64,000 nucleotides of DNA from a virus: positions 1-64,000 of IMG/VR virus record IMGVR_UViG_3300020183_005033; one strand, given 5' to 3'. Shown piece after piece: positions 16,588-25,344 of the stretch; the stretch's first letter is position 1, and the number at the start of each line of letters is the position of its first letter. A program made the position numbers and the translations under genes. Below the pieces are notes generated by a model, which saw nothing but the letters and a program-made list of their open reading frames with translations, did not search any database and was not told where the DNA came from.

Positions 16588-17594
16588 TGCTCTTCTACAT
16601 CCTCCGCTGGAATTAACACAAAGTTGTCATTCATCTGCCAAGTCGTAATATCTTTCCCATACTTGTAAGGATAACGGACTTTTTGAATCTTAATCCAAGT
16701 ACGCACTTCGTTATTGGCATTGACCTTCTTTACAAGCATAAGGCCGTGGGTAGCATGGGTCAATGACTCTTTTGATTTTCTCAAACAGCTAAACATATCC
16801 CACTGAAAGGCGGAGCGCCCTGCTGGCGGATACATTTGCTGGAAACAAATCACTGGAGCGTACTTAGGAGACTTTCTGCTGTTGATTCTTAAACCAAACT
16901 GCTGACTCATAGTTTCAATCTTCTTAAAGTCTTCTACCTTGCCCTTCCCTGTATAGCCAATATCGGCCATGGCGTTGGAGAGCTGGTCAACAAAAATTAA
17001 GTCAGGGTTAAACTCCTGGGCACACCTAAACGTATAAGTACAGAGAGTCAGCCAGCCCAAGGACAGCCCTTGAGACGACTCCGCATCTTCAATTCGTGAA
17101 TACTGATAAACCTTTCTGAATGCTTTTTCGTAAGAAATTTCTAACATTGCAGCCAACTTACGGCTGATTTCGTTTCTGTATGCCTCAATTGGCAACTCAT
17201 TAGAGACAATCAGGATTCTTCGTTTGGCTGCAATAGCGTGGGCGGCTGACTGCATACAGAATGTTGACTTACCATTGCCTGTGGGCGCACCTACAACTAC
17301 AAATGCTTTTTTGTGTAGAGTTAATTGGAAATCATCGGAGAAGAATGGAACGCGGTCTTCAACCATGTCTTGGAAGTCTTTGGCTTCCGTTAGAGCTTGC
17401 TCAACGAGCCGCTCTTTAAAATCATCTTCGGCTTCTCTTTGCTGGCGTTCAGACTCAGCCAAAAGTTCTCTAATCTGTGCAGGATTTATCAAAATATCTT
17501 TTTGAGTATCTCCAGCTTTAACGGAGACACTCCAAAGGGTATCTGACCCTATATCGCCAAATTGTGGGCTTGTTGATTCGTCTATTTCTGACAC
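16584..17594 (-). CDS. Replicative helicase, DnaB/RecA-like fold
   Basis: A 336-residue protein with a GTG start (MSEIDESTSP). Walker A GAPTGNGKST lies near residues 104-113, Walker B DLIFVDQLS near 195, with a following DnaB-like QQM motif (CFQQMYPP) and a C-terminal strand with basic finger-like residues (KVRYPYKYG). The N-terminal 80 residues are charged and helical. It should unwind the fork ahead of the DnaE-type polymerase. A sigma-28-like promoter directed at this gene lies 28-54 bases upstream, at the end of the polymerase gene. Confidence 0.78.
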   Translation of the reverse strand: MSEIDESTSPQFGDIGSDTLWSVSVKAGDTQKDILINPAQIRELLAESERQQREAEDDFKERLVEQALTEAKDFQDMVEDRVPFFSDDFQLTLHKKAFVVVGAPTGNGKSTFCMQSAAHAIAAKRRILIVSNELPIEAYRNEISRKLAAMLEISYEKAFRKVYQYSRIEDAESSQGLSLGWLTLCTYTFRCAQEFNPDLIFVDQLSNAMADIGYTGKGKVEDFKKIETMSQQFGLRINSRKSPKYAPVICFQQMYPPAGRSAFQWDMFSCLRKSKESLTHATHGLMLVKKVNANNEVRTWIKIQKVRYPYKYGKDITTWQMNDNFVLIPAEDVEEQ

Positions 17595-17621
17595 ATCACC
17601 CTCAACTATAAGTTTGCCTGC

Positions 17622-17648
17622 CTATCGGCATCTCAAATCATAACTTTA
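17622..17648 (-). promoter_or_regulatory. Sigma-28 (FliA)-like promoter for the helicase gene
   Basis: On the leftward strand the bases read TAAAGTTA, 11 bases, GCCGATAG. Each half differs in one base from the enterobacterial sigma-28 consensus TAAAGTTT-N11-GCCGATAA, and the spacing is exact. It overlaps the stop of the polymerase gene and points at the helicase start 28 bases on. It belongs to the same family as four rightward sites at 52.2, 52.8, 56.3 and 60.9 kb. Confidence 0.7.
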
Positions 17649-20600
17649 GTTCCATCAACGGAACTACTCTCTTCATATCTGGATAATACTTTCCATTCCA
17701 TAATTTAGGAGTCATCAAAACCATAACAATTTTTTTTGTTTTAAGGTGTTCTTCGTACTTGGCCACCGACGAACCAAATACGTTAATACCTTCTATCTTA
17801 TCTGTGCCAGTATCTAAAGTAAAACTCAAGTAATTATTTCCTGCTTTTGAAAGCTTGGTTTCTACCTTTGTGACAATACCCACAACTCCTGCAAGTATTC
17901 TAGGCTCTTGTGTATAAGAAATATATCTTCTAACACTGTCTGAAGATTCAATTACCTTTGACCACGACTCGATAATGTCCATACGAGGAGCTTTAACGCC
18001 GCCTTCTGTATTCTTGGCATCAGTTTCCTTAAACTCAATGGGGCGAGTAAACAAAATATTGTCGTCTACGTCGCCTTCTTGAAAGCCAAACTTATCAACA
18101 ATCATCTTACTAATGTCTTTTAATAGGGCGACACTGTAGCTGTAAATAGGATTATTCTCTGACCGCCACAAAGACAAAGTAAACTCATCTTCAATCATAG
18201 ACAGAGTGACTGTCTGAGTTCTTTTAAGTTTTCCGCCCGTTGACTTAGATTGCATAGCATCACGTAATTGAGAGGCATGAATAATAATATTCTTAGTATC
18301 GTCTGTCTGTAGAGGTAAAATTTCTTTAAAGGCTCCTGCATACAAAAGATTGACTACAGCGGCTGCTGTAAACTGAGTACGCTGTTTGGCTTTCTTAGAG
18401 TCAGCTAAAGCTAGGAGGAAATTGCCCCACTGATGGTCTGGATTAGAGATATCCACATGCTGGCGAATAAACTCGCCAACGGCCTTAGCCGCCTCGATAC
18501 CAACACCTTTAATCATAGCCAACGGAGCGCGAATTTTATCGCCTTCTACAATCCATTCATGGGAGTGAGAATGAAGAGCAGAGGGCTGCACGACATATTC
18601 ACGGCACTCGGACAGGAAGGCCAGAATCTTTTCTTCTTTACCGCGATTGACTGTAAGTTTGCCTAGCCAGTAGTAAGCAGGATAATAACACTTAATCATA
18701 GCTTCAATGTAAGCAATGACACCGTAGGATGCAGAATGGCTTTTATTAAAGGAATATCGAGCACTTGCGACTACTGTATCAGCCAACCGTTGCGCTTGTT
18801 CTTCTGTCCATCCCCTGCAAATCGCCGCTTGTTTAAGGTCATCGCACAACGAGTCCATTAGTTTCTTGTCTTTTTTGCCAGATGCTCGTCGCCAGTCATC
18901 TGCTTGTTGATCATTTAATCCAAGAATCAATTTGGCAATCGCCATGAGTTGCTCTTGGTAAACAAGAACTCCATACGTCTCAGACAAAATTGGCTCTAGC
19001 TCAGGATGGACGTAATAAGCAGATTTACGATTATTAGAACATTCAACGTAATAATCAGCGGCAGTAAGAACACTCCCGTCAGGAGCAGGAGCATCAAGAG
19101 CACCTGGGCGACAGAGAGCAATAAGGGCAGCCAAGTCCTTGACATTTTTTGGCGGAGCTTTTTTAATAAAGGGAGCGACGGCTCCACCACTAATTTGAAA
19201 AATGCCGGAAATCTTGTTTTGATGAATGACATCCGTGAAAACTTTGTCATCATGCTCTGGCTGCTTCCAGTCAAATACGACACCCAAATTTTCTTGTATT
19301 GCTTTAAAGCTATGCGACAGGCTTTCAAGAGTCTTAACACCGAGAAAATCGAATTTAACCCCTCCAACATATTCTACCCATTTCATCGTATAAGCTGTTG
19401 CTAATTGGTCATTAACTTTGGTTAAGGGAATAATACTTTGGATAGGAACTGGAGTAATAACGACTCCGCCTGCATGCACACCGCGAGTTTTGGGGATGCC
19501 CGAACAAGCCAAAACAACTTCCCAAATCTCTTTTTCTGTTTCAATATAATTCTTGAGTTTTTCGGCAGCTTGGGAGCCGCTTTCTAAAAATCCCTGCACA
19601 TGTTCGCCTGTAGACTCGTCTTCGTATCCAAACAAGAAATGGAGGTCAGATACCCCTTGTGGAACAAAGGGCATATCATCTAGCACGTCTTCCGTTGAAG
19701 AGCGCACCTTGCCGAACATCCACCGCTCGACTTCGCGAATAGTCAACTTAAGACGCATAGCAACGTCTGTAGAAATCAAAGCCATGTTGTCTTGATACTT
19801 AGCCTTTAGGTAGTCCAAACAGACTTCGCGGATAGAGATGTCGAGGTCAATGTCAGGAAATGAACCGCCTTTAACGCGGCCTTCGTTTAGAAATCGTGAA
19901 AACGGAAGTTTCCATTCAATAGGGTCAATAATAGAAACACCAATCAAATACAAAACCAATGACGAGCAGCCAGAACCACGGGGGTTGGCAAGGTAGCCGC
20001 GCTCGCGCATAGCAATACAAACATCATGTACCGTAAATACGTATGGTAGAAAGTCGTAGCCCAACTGAGTTAGTACGCGAATCTCTTCTTTAAGACGCTC
20101 TGAATAAATAACTGCCTTTTCTGGGTCTTTAGGAAACCGGCCTGTCTCAACAATCAGTTTCTTTAAATGCTGAACAGACGAAGTATCTGAAGACACATTG
20201 TAAACAGACTCCATTGTTGGGAGCAAATGTCTGTTTTTGCTTGTAAGGAACTTGTAGCCTCTAAATTGTTCAAAAATCTTATATGAGTTGTCTACCCACT
20301 CTTCGATATCCCTCGAAGTAATGTCGGGCATTTGCTTCATGAGTGAGTCAGCCCACACTTCAGTTGGCTCTAATGAATATGAACAACTAAACCGCCAGTT
20401 GTCACCAAGACGAACGTCTTGTACAACTTTATGGTCTTCTACAGCAACGTGGGCGTCCTCTGAAATAACAATGGGGTCTTTGTACTTACGAGCCATCTGA
20501 ACCATAAATTGGTTACTGGCTTTCTGTAGGTCAATAGGCGAACCGCACTCATCGAGGTCGTTTGGAACAAACATTCCTGACTTGATGATTTCTTTTGATA

Positions 20601-21228
20601 CTTTGTCGTATTCTGGCCTAATCCACTTTTGGTCAAGGATATGAGGCATGACTTCCACAAAAAAAGACTCTGGGCTTACAATAGAGCGGATTTGTTGATA
20701 TATTTGTTCTGCTAATTCAGGATTACCTGCCTTTAAAGCTTTTGAGACAGCAGAACCATAGCAGCCACTGCCCAAAACAATCTCATTTCCAATCTCTTGT
20801 AGTTCTTCCCAAGTCAACAGGGGCTTCATGTCGCCATACTTAATCAAAGCGCGTTCATGGGCAATTGGAGTCAAACTAGAAAAGTATTCATATGCTTTTT
20901 GTGTCTTAAACAAGACAGTCATATGACAGGTAGCAGGCTCTTCTTTTCCATTCTTGTAAATCTTTGGCGGCTCCCAGGGAGACATCAAGTAAATCTCGAC
21001 GCCATGAATGGGTGTCAAACCAGCTTTCATAGATTCTTCATAGAGTTCTGCCAGACCGCCCATCTGTCCATGGTCGGTCAATGTGGCAGACCTGCGTCCT
21101 AGCTCTTTAGACCTCTTGACGAGAGCCTTAACTGAAGACCCTCCGTCAAGAGACGCCTGAGCACTGTGACAGTGAAAGCACATGCACAATGAACGGTATT
21201 TGGGCTTGTTTGGCACCAAGATATCCAT
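17638..21228 (-). CDS. dnaE: DNA polymerase III alpha subunit (DnaE-type, C family)
   Basis: A 1196-residue polymerase. The N-terminal PHP domain shows FHCHSAQASLDGGSS and TLTDHGQMGG. The palm has GSGCSS and the catalytic PDIDLD (GSFPDIDLDIS), with the third acidic residue in VKFDFLGVKTL. Other DnaE markers are TRGVHAGGVVITP and FNKSHSASYGVIAYIEA, followed by a helix-hairpin-helix and a C-terminal OB-type domain (GIVTKVETKLSKAGNNYLSF). Length matches bacterial DnaE. No clamp or exonuclease gene was recognised in this window, so the phage may use the host clamp or encode one elsewhere. Confidence 0.95.
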   Translation of the reverse strand: MDILVPNKPKYRSLCMCFHCHSAQASLDGGSSVKALVKRSKELGRRSATLTDHGQMGGLAELYEESMKAGLTPIHGVEIYLMSPWEPPKIYKNGKEEPATCHMTVLFKTQKAYEYFSSLTPIAHERALIKYGDMKPLLTWEELQEIGNEIVLGSGCYGSAVSKALKAGNPELAEQIYQQIRSIVSPESFFVEVMPHILDQKWIRPEYDKVSKEIIKSGMFVPNDLDECGSPIDLQKASNQFMVQMARKYKDPIVISEDAHVAVEDHKVVQDVRLGDNWRFSCSYSLEPTEVWADSLMKQMPDITSRDIEEWVDNSYKIFEQFRGYKFLTSKNRHLLPTMESVYNVSSDTSSVQHLKKLIVETGRFPKDPEKAVIYSERLKEEIRVLTQLGYDFLPYVFTVHDVCIAMRERGYLANPRGSGCSSLVLYLIGVSIIDPIEWKLPFSRFLNEGRVKGGSFPDIDLDISIREVCLDYLKAKYQDNMALISTDVAMRLKLTIREVERWMFGKVRSSTEDVLDDMPFVPQGVSDLHFLFGYEDESTGEHVQGFLESGSQAAEKLKNYIETEKEIWEVVLACSGIPKTRGVHAGGVVITPVPIQSIIPLTKVNDQLATAYTMKWVEYVGGVKFDFLGVKTLESLSHSFKAIQENLGVVFDWKQPEHDDKVFTDVIHQNKISGIFQISGGAVAPFIKKAPPKNVKDLAALIALCRPGALDAPAPDGSVLTAADYYVECSNNRKSAYYVHPELEPILSETYGVLVYQEQLMAIAKLILGLNDQQADDWRRASGKKDKKLMDSLCDDLKQAAICRGWTEEQAQRLADTVVASARYSFNKSHSASYGVIAYIEAMIKCYYPAYYWLGKLTVNRGKEEKILAFLSECREYVVQPSALHSHSHEWIVEGDKIRAPLAMIKGVGIEAAKAVGEFIRQHVDISNPDHQWGNFLLALADSKKAKQRTQFTAAAVVNLLYAGAFKEILPLQTDDTKNIIIHASQLRDAMQSKSTGGKLKRTQTVTLSMIEDEFTLSLWRSENNPIYSYSVALLKDISKMIVDKFGFQEGDVDDNILFTRPIEFKETDAKNTEGGVKAPRMDIIESWSKVIESSDSVRRYISYTQEPRILAGVVGIVTKVETKLSKAGNNYLSFTLDTGTDKIEGINVFGSSVAKYEEHLKTKKIVMVLMTPKLWNGKYYPDMKRVVPLMELKL

Positions 21229-21233
21229 GTTTA

Positions 21234-21566
21234 TTACTCTTTATGGCTGAGTTTTTTATTGATTCGGCTCAACGTGTCTTCTGCTGCCTCTTCAGAAACA
21301 TCATTAAGGAAGTTGACTACGCGCTCCATATCATGAGCGTGGTAAGACATCAAGTGCATTGCAAGGTTCTTAACCGCATCAGAGCAGCTCAACACCATAG
21401 CAACATTGCTGAGGTCTTCCGCACTGACTAAAAAAGTCGTCTTAAGTCCTGCCTTTTCGGAAACAAGCCAGCCTGTACCTTTATCATCCATCTGAACAGA
21501 AAGGGGCGAATCAGCCGTAGGGCGTACAACATCAAGGTGTGGCATTTTGTGCAAAGTGGTCTTCAT
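21234..21566 (-). CDS. Hypothetical protein
   Basis: A 110-residue protein from ATG 21566 (MKTTLHKMPHLDVVRPTADS), with GGAGG five bases upstream; the open frame extends four codons earlier into the ribosome-binding site. A beta-rich first half and helical second half (VVNFLNDVSEEAAEDTLSRI). It lies between the SbcC-like and polymerase genes. No family recognised. Confidence 0.6.
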   Translation of the reverse strand: MKTTLHKMPHLDVVRPTADSPLSVQMDDKGTGWLVSEKAGLKTTFLVSAEDLSNVAMVLSCSDAVKNLAMHLMSYHAHDMERVVNFLNDVSEEAAEDTLSRINKKLSHKE

Positions 21567-21577
21567 AAAATCCTCCA

Positions 21578-23743
21578 TTAAACATAAATAACTTCATCAA
21601 ATAAACCGTCATCTAAACCGTGCTCTACAACAATAACGAGTTTCCTGCTTGAAACGCTTCTCAATCCTTCGAGACAATCAACTTTCAGTTCAGTATGCGC
21701 TCCCGCAAAAGCCTCGTCAAGCAAAAGTATCGGGCTATTGAACAGGTCGCTTAGTGCTAACTGAAAAGCCAACATGGCTCTGTTTTGTTCTCCTCCGCTG
21801 AGCTGGTCAAGACTATCATACTCCATCCCCTTATGGAAGACCGAAGTAGACATCTTTGCGCGTACACTCTCGTCTTTGTTGAGACGAACATTATTGAGTG
21901 TAATTACAGTCCCCTGATTCGGGAACAGTAATTCAGTGTACGCCTTGGCGTGCTGGTTGATAGCATTCAATATGTCTGCTATCGACTGCGTCGCCGCAGT
22001 ATCGCTCAGCTCCTTGAGCTTAAGGGCATGTTTGAGTTTCTGCTCGGCAGCAAGCTGCTCTTTGAGCGCCTTTTCATACTTGCCCTGTGCCTCCTTAGCA
22101 CTTACAAGACTCTTATCGGCATCACTTTGACATTGCTTTAACTGTTTTTCATAAATTTCATCAATTTCAATAAGTTTGGCCTTTTCTTTTAATTCTGAAA
22201 CCATGGTTTCACAATTAGCCAAACTCTCTTTGACCTTTTCATACTCTTGAGCAGCCGACTCTAGTTTAGACTGCTTAAACTGAATGGCTCGCGCAAGGTC
22301 ATCTGACTCTTGAGCTAGTTTGGCAATCTTCTGGGTAGCAGTATCAATATCATTATTAAGCATTTTGCTTTTAATCTCGTAATTTTTAACAGTATCCTCA
22401 ATCTTCTTAATCTTCTCTTGGAATTGCTTAAGCTGCTCTTGGGTCTGAGCTGCAGGCAATGGCGGGTCAGACAGTTGAGTTGTCTCGGCCAGTAGACCCT
22501 TTAATTCTCTGTGTAGGTGAACAAGAGCGCTGCGTTCGCTATCAATTTTGTCTTGAATCGCCTGAGCAGCGTCTATTTCTTTTTGAATCTCAGAAACTGA
22601 CTTCCCCTTATGCTCATGAACTTTAGCTAAAGAACCGTTAGAAACAATGACTGACTGAGCGCAGTGAGGGCAAGGCAAGCCTTTAGAGCTTAGCTCGGCC
22701 ATGTACTTTTGTTGTTTTAGTTCTGTAATCTTTTGTTCCTGTTCGTGAAGCTGCTTAGAAAGATTAGAGATAGTTGATTCTATATTCTTGCTTTCACCGT
22801 GCTTTTCTGTAATTGTTTGAATCTTTTGAAGCTTCTTAAGAGCCGCCATTGATTCTACTAACCAGACACTTTGTGCCTGAATAAGAGAATAGGCGGCGGC
22901 AATCTTTTCAGGAGTATATTTAGAATCCGGCGTTTCGAGGGAAGCCAGCTCTTCTTGTTTAGCCTTTAAGATAGCTTTTTGTTCTTCTATATTCTTGATA
23001 TTGTTCTTATATGTACTATTAGAGTCATTAATAGCATCTTTATTTGTAACTATGATGTCATGAAGGTCATTGAGTTTCTTTTGAGTGTCGCGTAGCTGAG
23101 AGTTTGCCTGAGCTGCTTGTTCACTAATCTTTTGGCGCTCTTCTGCAGTAAACGAAGGTTTTTGTTGCTCAGTAAGGCGCTGAAGGTTAGCTTCATGAGT
23201 GTTTTTAGCATTTTGAGTCATCTCGGCCAATAAACCAAGCTGACCTGCAGCTACCTTAATGCTGCCCTCAAGTTCTTTTATAAGGTTAGCAATCTTGAGT
23301 TTGTGAGCCTCTGGGTCTTCTTCCCCAAAAGCAATCTTTTGAACAAACCTAAGTTGGTCGGCAGCCGTGTAGGACAGCAGCGACCCTTTGAGCTTCTGCT
23401 TGATGTAAGAGCATGACTGAAATATCTCTGAGTTCATCTGCAGGTGAGTGTCAATGATGGCCTGAGCAGCCTCATTCTCGTAATTGCCTACATTTAGCCT
23501 GTTAGGAGAGTTCTGGCGCAAGATAGTATGTTCATTTAGTTGCAGAGTCACTACTGGCTTCTTGGTGCCTGTAAGTGGCTTTACGCCCTTAACAAGAGTG
23601 TCTCCGTAGAGTGCCCACACCAAAGCTTCAACGATGGTACTTTTGCCAGTGCCACTATCGCCCGCAAGACGGATAAGACCTGTCTTGGGCAACTCAAACT
23701 CTTTGTCTTCTATAGACCTAAAGTTTTTAATTGTTAGTTTCAC
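21578..23743 (-). CDS. SbcC/Rad50-like ATPase (T4 gp46-type)
   Basis: A 721-residue SMC-like protein. Walker A GDSGTGKST near residues 28-36, a long two-armed coiled coil with a central zinc hook CPHC near 352-355, the ABC signature LSGGEQNRAML near 645, and Walker B LLLDEAFAG. It pairs with the Mre11-like nuclease gene 7 bases upstream. In T4 the equivalent complex resects double-strand ends for recombination-dependent replication and degrades host DNA. Confidence 0.92.
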   Translation of the reverse strand: MKLTIKNFRSIEDKEFELPKTGLIRLAGDSGTGKSTIVEALVWALYGDTLVKGVKPLTGTKKPVVTLQLNEHTILRQNSPNRLNVGNYENEAAQAIIDTHLQMNSEIFQSCSYIKQKLKGSLLSYTAADQLRFVQKIAFGEEDPEAHKLKIANLIKELEGSIKVAAGQLGLLAEMTQNAKNTHEANLQRLTEQQKPSFTAEERQKISEQAAQANSQLRDTQKKLNDLHDIIVTNKDAINDSNSTYKNNIKNIEEQKAILKAKQEELASLETPDSKYTPEKIAAAYSLIQAQSVWLVESMAALKKLQKIQTITEKHGESKNIESTISNLSKQLHEQEQKITELKQQKYMAELSSKGLPCPHCAQSVIVSNGSLAKVHEHKGKSVSEIQKEIDAAQAIQDKIDSERSALVHLHRELKGLLAETTQLSDPPLPAAQTQEQLKQFQEKIKKIEDTVKNYEIKSKMLNNDIDTATQKIAKLAQESDDLARAIQFKQSKLESAAQEYEKVKESLANCETMVSELKEKAKLIEIDEIYEKQLKQCQSDADKSLVSAKEAQGKYEKALKEQLAAEQKLKHALKLKELSDTAATQSIADILNAINQHAKAYTELLFPNQGTVITLNNVRLNKDESVRAKMSTSVFHKGMEYDSLDQLSGGEQNRAMLAFQLALSDLFNSPILLLDEAFAGAHTELKVDCLEGLRSVSSRKLVIVVEHGLDDGLFDEVIYV

Positions 23744-23750
23744 AACAACC

Positions 23751-24722
23751 TCAAACTAAGACTTCGTTGAATACAGCCATTAGCTCTTCGTCAGTTCCAA
23801 CCATTTCCTTTAGGAGTTCGAGGTAAGTTTTCTTAGTGACTTGAATAGTTTCTTTTTGCTTGTTGGTTGGAGACAAAACGACTTTGACGTTTTTGTCTAT
23901 AAGTTTTGTATATGACTGTGTTTTTCTGAACGCAGTAAGTTCTGATGACTCGCCCTCTACAACCAGACGGACATGGGTATTGGCGGGAACCTTAAATGAC
24001 TTGGCCTGTTCAACGAGTAGGGTCATAGTTAACTTCTTGGGCATCCCCAAGTCAATTCTAGTGTGTGTCATCTTTTCTGCAAATTCAAACAAGCTAATTG
24101 CCTTTTCGTCAGTCTCGGCAAAGGTTGTCATGTAGGGGGTGCCGACATAACAAATATTTTTTTGTAGCCACTGATGTTGATGGATATGGCCACTAACGAC
24201 TAAAGGAAAATCTTCTGGCCATTTGTCGCCATGTTCCATCTTGATGCCGTTTAGTTCAACGCCGTAGAAGTCTTGATGGCAAAAGATTGCTCGCGCATTC
24301 TTCCATCCTTCACATGTATCAAGTGCTTCCACAAACCTCCCTGCAGGAACGTATGGCATCAGTACCAACCCATAAAAGCTAACCACCCTGTCCACAATCT
24401 TGACACGTTCTAGACCATCAAATGCTTTTAAAAAGTGATTGTCTGACAAAAACTGAGAGTTGTTAACATAGTCATGGTTTCCAACCAAAACATATACCGT
24501 ACAAATTGAGCCAATTTCTTTTAGAAGCTTGAGAACTTGATTAAATGGTTGGACGTAGGTTGTTCCATGATTATGGAGCAAGTCCCCCATAAAAATAACA
24601 ATATCGGGAGTTGTCTCCCAAACCTTTTCTTTTAGCTTTTCAATTAGTAGGTCATTTTCTGCAATGGACGAGTGTCTAAAATGAATGTCTCCAACGCATA
24701 ATATTTTTAAATTCAAACTCAT
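23751..24722 (-). CDS. SbcD/Mre11-like nuclease (T4 gp47-type)
   Basis: A 323-residue calcineurin-fold nuclease with the metal-binding series CVGDIHFRHS near 10-19, FMGDLLHNHG, LVGNHDYV, IFCHQDFYG and SGHIHQHQ. C-terminal capping segments follow. It is the partner of the SbcC-like protein encoded immediately downstream. The ATG at 24722 has AAGGA upstream, so the 47-base overlap with the end of the DruA-like gene appears real. Confidence 0.92.
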   Translation of the reverse strand: MSLNLKILCVGDIHFRHSSIAENDLLIEKLKEKVWETTPDIVIFMGDLLHNHGTTYVQPFNQVLKLLKEIGSICTVYVLVGNHDYVNNSQFLSDNHFLKAFDGLERVKIVDRVVSFYGLVLMPYVPAGRFVEALDTCEGWKNARAIFCHQDFYGVELNGIKMEHGDKWPEDFPLVVSGHIHQHQWLQKNICYVGTPYMTTFAETDEKAISLFEFAEKMTHTRIDLGMPKKLTMTLLVEQAKSFKVPANTHVRLVVEGESSELTAFRKTQSYTKLIDKNVKVVLSPTNKQKETIQVTKKTYLELLKEMVGTDEELMAVFNEVLV

Positions 24723-25332
24723 AATTTTCCTTAATCATATTTTTTTTGCAAAAAACTAATTTTGGGCGTAAATTCTCCGTATCCCAAACTCTTTTCCCGC
24801 TCCAACCATCGGTTCCTTTTCCTGCTCCGCGTTTACAGGTATAACCCTTAGTCTGTCCTACCAAAACCCACCCATCTTTTTTATAACATTCGCCAGTTCT
24901 GGGTAGTTCTACCAATGTTTCGTATCCAATTATATCGTCTCCGTATTTTAATTTCCAATCGACTTTAATTGTTTGTCTAAACAATCTTAAAACGGCGGCT
25001 GAAAACTGTCTAATAGGATATTTGCCATTGACTTTTTCAATATGAAAAAAGATATTATTTACAATATTGTTAAGGTTTTGTTTTTTATTTTCTTTTGTTA
25101 ATGAAAAATAGTCGTCTCTACCGATGAGATGAAGCGTGGAACTTCCGCCGACAATAGCTCCATAATAAACATTATCATACAAAACAGCATAACAAATATT
25201 TCTACCAACAAACCCTTTTGGTTGGCTGTAATGAATAGCCATATTATCTAATATTCTTGGGTCAGTTCTTTTTATTTGCTCAAGTTTTAGCATTTCATTT
25301 CTTTTTTCTATTCTAACCATAACAGCTCCCAT
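24676..25332 (-). CDS. DruA/DUF4338-like protein
   Basis: A protein of about 218 residues. The order of segments fits the DUF4338/DruA family: an early IHYSQPKG, GRNICYAVLYDNVYYGAIVG, LIGRDDYFSL, then ETLVELPRTGECYKKDGWVL and VGQTKGYTCKRG, corresponding to the family pattern LETFVD, GTCY, W, G-T-x-G. DruA is a component of Druantia anti-phage systems; related proteins also occur alone. In a phage the role could be DNA modification or counter-defence. Start is ATG 25332 or ATG 25320; each has GGGAG five bases upstream, so the choice is open. It overlaps the Mre11-like gene by 47 bases. Confidence 0.62.
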   Translation of the reverse strand: MGAVMVRIEKRNEMLKLEQIKRTDPRILDNMAIHYSQPKGFVGRNICYAVLYDNVYYGAIVGGSSTLHLIGRDDYFSLTKENKKQNLNNIVNNIFFHIEKVNGKYPIRQFSAAVLRLFRQTIKVDWKLKYGDDIIGYETLVELPRTGECYKKDGWVLVGQTKGYTCKRGAGKGTDGWSGKRVWDTENLRPKLVFCKKNMIKENYEFEFKNIMRWRHSF

Positions 25333-25344
25333 AACTTCTCCCAA

